A DNA stretch of 64,000 nucleotides from positions 25,746 to 89,745 of the forward strand of contig SLBZ01000058.1 in assembly GCA_007126095.1 (NCBI GenBank), given 5' to 3'. The notes under the pieces are model-generated. The model had not been told where the DNA came from, did not search any database, and saw only the letters and a list, made by a program, of their open reading frames with translations. A program made the position numbers and the translations under genes. Below, piece by piece: positions 61,953 through 64,000 of the stretch (positions within the stretch are counted from its first letter, which is position 1; every line of letters starts with the position of its first letter). Source of the DNA: Aquisalimonas sp. GTDB taxonomy: Bacteria; Pseudomonadota; Gammaproteobacteria; Nitrococcales; Aquisalimonadaceae.

Positions 61953-62942
61953 TCAATCTCCCCCCGTCAGCAGGGCGAGCCGCCCCACCACGCCCCGCTG
62001 CTCCATGAAGCGAAGGGCGGCCGCAGCCTCCTCCAAGGGGAACGTGGCACAGACATGAGGGCGGAGCTGGCCGCGCGCCGCGTAACCCAGCAACGCATCC
62101 AGGCTCTCACGCGCCTGGGCAGGATTGCGCCGGCCCGCTTCCCCGGCACGCACGCCAACAATGCTGTACCCCTTCAACAGGGCGTGATTGGCAGCGAACG
62201 CGGGAATCTCGCCACTCGCAAAGCCGACCACCAGCAGCCGCCCGCCCCAGGCAAGCAGGTGCGTGCTGGCGTTCGACAGGGCGCCGCCGACCGGGTCGTA
62301 GACCACGTCGACGCCGTTCGGGCCGGCCAGTGCTTCCACGGCGCCGCGGAGATCCTGCTGATGGTAGTTCACCACCGCATCGGCGCCCTTCTCCCGGGCC
62401 ACGGCCAGGCGCTCGTCACTGGATCCCACGGCGATGACCCGCGCACCCAGCAGGTGACCGAGCTCCACCGCCGCCAGCCCCACACCACCGGTGGCGCCCA
62501 GCACCAGCAAGGTCTCGCCAGCCGCCAGCCGCCCCCGATACACCAACGCCTGGTGGGCCGTCTTCGCCGCCACCAGGTAGGTGGCGCCTTCGGCAAAACC
62601 GAACGCGTCCGGTAGCGATACCACGCTCGATGCCGGCACTACCACCTGATCGGCGTATCCGCCGTAGCGCAGCATGGCGATCACCCGCGCCCCGGGCTCC
62701 CACTGCCCGGCGTCCGGACCGGCCTCGATCACGGTTCCAGCGACCTCCATCCCGGGGGTGAACGGCGGCTCCAGCCGCAACTGATAGGCGCCACGGGTCA
62801 TCAGCAGGTCCGGGTAGTTCACCCCGGCGGCGCGCACGGCGAGCCGCACGGCATCCGGCGCCAACGGTTCGGGGCTGGTGGTGACCGGTCGCAGCGCATC
62901 CGGGCCGTCCAGGGACTGGCACACCATGGTGCGCACACTCAT
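61953..62942 (-). CDS. NADPH:quinone oxidoreductase-like zinc-free MDR protein
   Basis: A 329-residue medium-chain reductase: GVNYPDLLMTRGAYQ in the catalytic half and LVLGATGGVGLAAVELG in the Rossmann half. The family includes quinone reductases and acryloyl/crotonyl-CoA-type reductases. It overlaps the upstream mannosyltransferase gene by 4 nt (ATGA) and may be expressed with it. Substrate uncertain. Confidence 0.88.
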   Translation of the reverse strand: MSVRTMVCQSLDGPDALRPVTTSPEPLAPDAVRLAVRAAGVNYPDLLMTRGAYQLRLEPPFTPGMEVAGTVIEAGPDAGQWEPGARVIAMLRYGGYADQVVVPASSVVSLPDAFGFAEGATYLVAAKTAHQALVYRGRLAAGETLLVLGATGGVGLAAVELGHLLGARVIAVGSSDERLAVAREKGADAVVNYHQQDLRGAVEALAGPNGVDVVYDPVGGALSNASTHLLAWGGRLLVVGFASGEIPAFAANHALLKGYSIVGVRAGEAGRRNPAQARESLDALLGYAARGQLRPHVCATFPLEEAAAALRFMEQRGVVGRLALLTGGD

Positions 62943-64000
62943 AGAACACTCTCCACGTCATCGCCTCTCATCATCCGCTGCCAGGCTGGAGCAACCGCAG
63001 GCTCCAGCCAGGGCGACACATCCACCGGCGGCGGCCGGTCTCCGCTAAGCCAACCGGCCAGACGGGTCTGCAGGGCATCCACATCGCCGGCCGGGTATCG
63101 GTAAGCCCCGGGATACTGCTCCGGATAGCACAGGGCGTCGGGCACCAGGGGGATGGCGCCGGCACTGGCGGCCTCCAGCATGGCCAGCCCCTGGAACTCG
63201 TGGGCGGCGGTGCTCACGACAATCCCCGCCCGGCCCAGCAGCTCGCGGTACGCCGCATCCGCCACCCGACCATCCGCGATGATGCGCTCCGGCAGCGCCG
63301 TGCGCAGTCGCCGCAGGGCCTCCGGCGGTGTTCGTGGCCGAGCGCCCAGCAACGCGAGCCGGAACCGGTAGCCGGCGCGCGCCAGACCGATCATGGCATC
63401 CGCGAACAGGTCCGGTGCCTTGTCGTACTCCCAGCGGTGATTCCACAGGATCAGCGCGTCGTCCTTCTCCGGGGCCGCTGGCAACGGCTGGACGGGCACA
63501 GGGCAGATGACGCTGCGCGCCGACAGGCGCTCCGGAACCCGATCCGGCGTCGCGTCGGGCATGCGGCGCAGCAGATCGGCGGCGCCGTCGAGAAAGGAGT
63601 CACGGTTGAACCGGGAGTTGAACAACAGGCGATCCGCCGCGAGCGCGCCATAGAGCTGCACGATCTGCGGCTCGACTGACCGTACCTGTTCAGGGCTCAC
63701 CGGGTAGGCGAACTGGTTCTCGTGGAAGTAGTAGTCCACCGGAACACCCGCCAACCGCGGATGAAGCCCCCGCAGGGTGGCAAGATCGACCATGGACGTC
63801 GCGAGAATGCGGTCGGGGGTCTGCCGCGGCAGCTCATCCAGCCACGACAGGGGATTGCCGCGGATGCGCCAGCGGAAGTGGCGTCCGGGCAGTTCGCGCA
63901 CATGCCAGTGCACACCATGGACGCGCCGTTGCAGCCAATCCGCCCAAGCGGCGTGACTGTCCGCGCGGTAGGCGGACAGCAACCAGATGTGACGGAATGC
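62939..64000 (-). CDS. Probable tRNA-queuosine alpha-mannosyltransferase (GTDC1/DUF3524 family), 5' partial
   Basis: At least 353 residues of a GT-B glycosyltransferase; the frame is open to the window edge, so the true start lies outside. WLLSAYRADSHAAWADWL, VDYYFHENQFAYPV, LLFNSRFNRDSF and LILWNHRWEYDKAPDLF match the GTDC1/QTMAN group (DUF3524), whose human member mannosylates queuosine in tRNA-Asp. A tRNA role here follows from family knowledge only; no other queuosine gene is in the window. Confidence 0.82.
   Translation of the reverse strand, partial: AFRHIWLLSAYRADSHAAWADWLQRRVHGVHWHVRELPGRHFRWRIRGNPLSWLDELPRQTPDRILATSMVDLATLRGLHPRLAGVPVDYYFHENQFAYPVSPEQVRSVEPQIVQLYGALAADRLLFNSRFNRDSFLDGAADLLRRMPDATPDRVPERLSARSVICPVPVQPLPAAPEKDDALILWNHRWEYDKAPDLFADAMIGLARAGYRFRLALLGARPRTPPEALRRLRTALPERIIADGRVADAAYRELLGRAGIVVSTAAHEFQGLAMLEAASAGAIPLVPDALCYPEQYPGAYRYPAGDVDALQTRLAGWLSGDRPPPVDVSPWLEPAVAPAWQRMMRGDDVESVL

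Overview
The window is 64 kb of GC-rich, densely packed chromosome. It looks like a gammaproteobacterium: ProQ, EttA, RimK with a clan-type protease, proteobacterial GshA, RibB with a decayed RibA domain, and the glyA-nrdR-ribDE-ribB-ribH-nusB-thiL-pgpA order all point there. A BacNaV-type sodium channel, a phosphatidylethanolamine N-methyltransferase and a phasin suggest a halophilic or alkaliphilic, PHA-storing relative of the Ectothiorhodospiraceae. That family placement is an inference from gene content. I see no rRNA, tRNA, CRISPR array, prophage or insertion sequence; this is core and near-core chromosome with small accessory patches.

Layout. 1-6.5 kb: the end of a succinate-semialdehyde dehydrogenase, an AEC transporter, PmtA, a GABA-type aminotransferase, a tartrate/isopropylmalate-type dehydrogenase, a saccharopine-dehydrogenase-like protein and SufT. 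6.5-10.7 kb: a GNAT acetyltransferase, a quinone oxidoreductase, GshA and a TetR regulator. 10.7-15.3 kb: a leftward AttEFGH-like operon (small Cys-rich protein, ATPase, double FtsX permease, AttH lipocalin). 15.3-19.1 kb: a leftward acyl-CoA operon (TetR, enoyl-CoA hydratase, acyl-CoA ligase, two MaoC proteins) with a visible promoter and operator. 19.1-24.1 kb: a YdjM-type membrane hydrolase preceded by an unlisted small ORF, two unknown membrane proteins, a macrodomain protein, a membrane zinc peptidase and ProQ.

24.2-33 kb: a tripartite RND efflux operon (adaptor, pump, TolC) joined by 4-nt overlaps, then an Mn/Fe-type ABC importer with a palindrome in its promoter. 33-38 kb: the sodium channel, DUF445, a thiamine-binding protein, a phosphoesterase, DUF1499 and a lipoprotein hydrolase. 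38-42.7 kb: a decayed capA-like gene, an alpha/beta hydrolase, a Nudix hydrolase, an unusual PtsI-like protein without the HPr-binding domain, and an AsmA-like protein. 42.7-50 kb: the riboflavin/one-carbon/thiamine operon. 50.3-53.5 kb: the RimK pair and EttA. 53.5-56.7 kb: a REP doublet, ManC and two envelope proteins. 56.8-61.4 kb: HrpB and a c-di-GMP synthase/phosphodiesterase pair. 61.4-64 kb: phasin, an oxidoreductase and a probable tRNA-queuosine mannosyltransferase running off the end.

No wholly new multi-gene system stands out. The best leads are the REP/REPIN family (three copies, one supplying a stop codon), the PtsI-like protein, the bacterial queuosine mannosyltransferase, the capA deletion, and several promoter palindromes with clear geometry.
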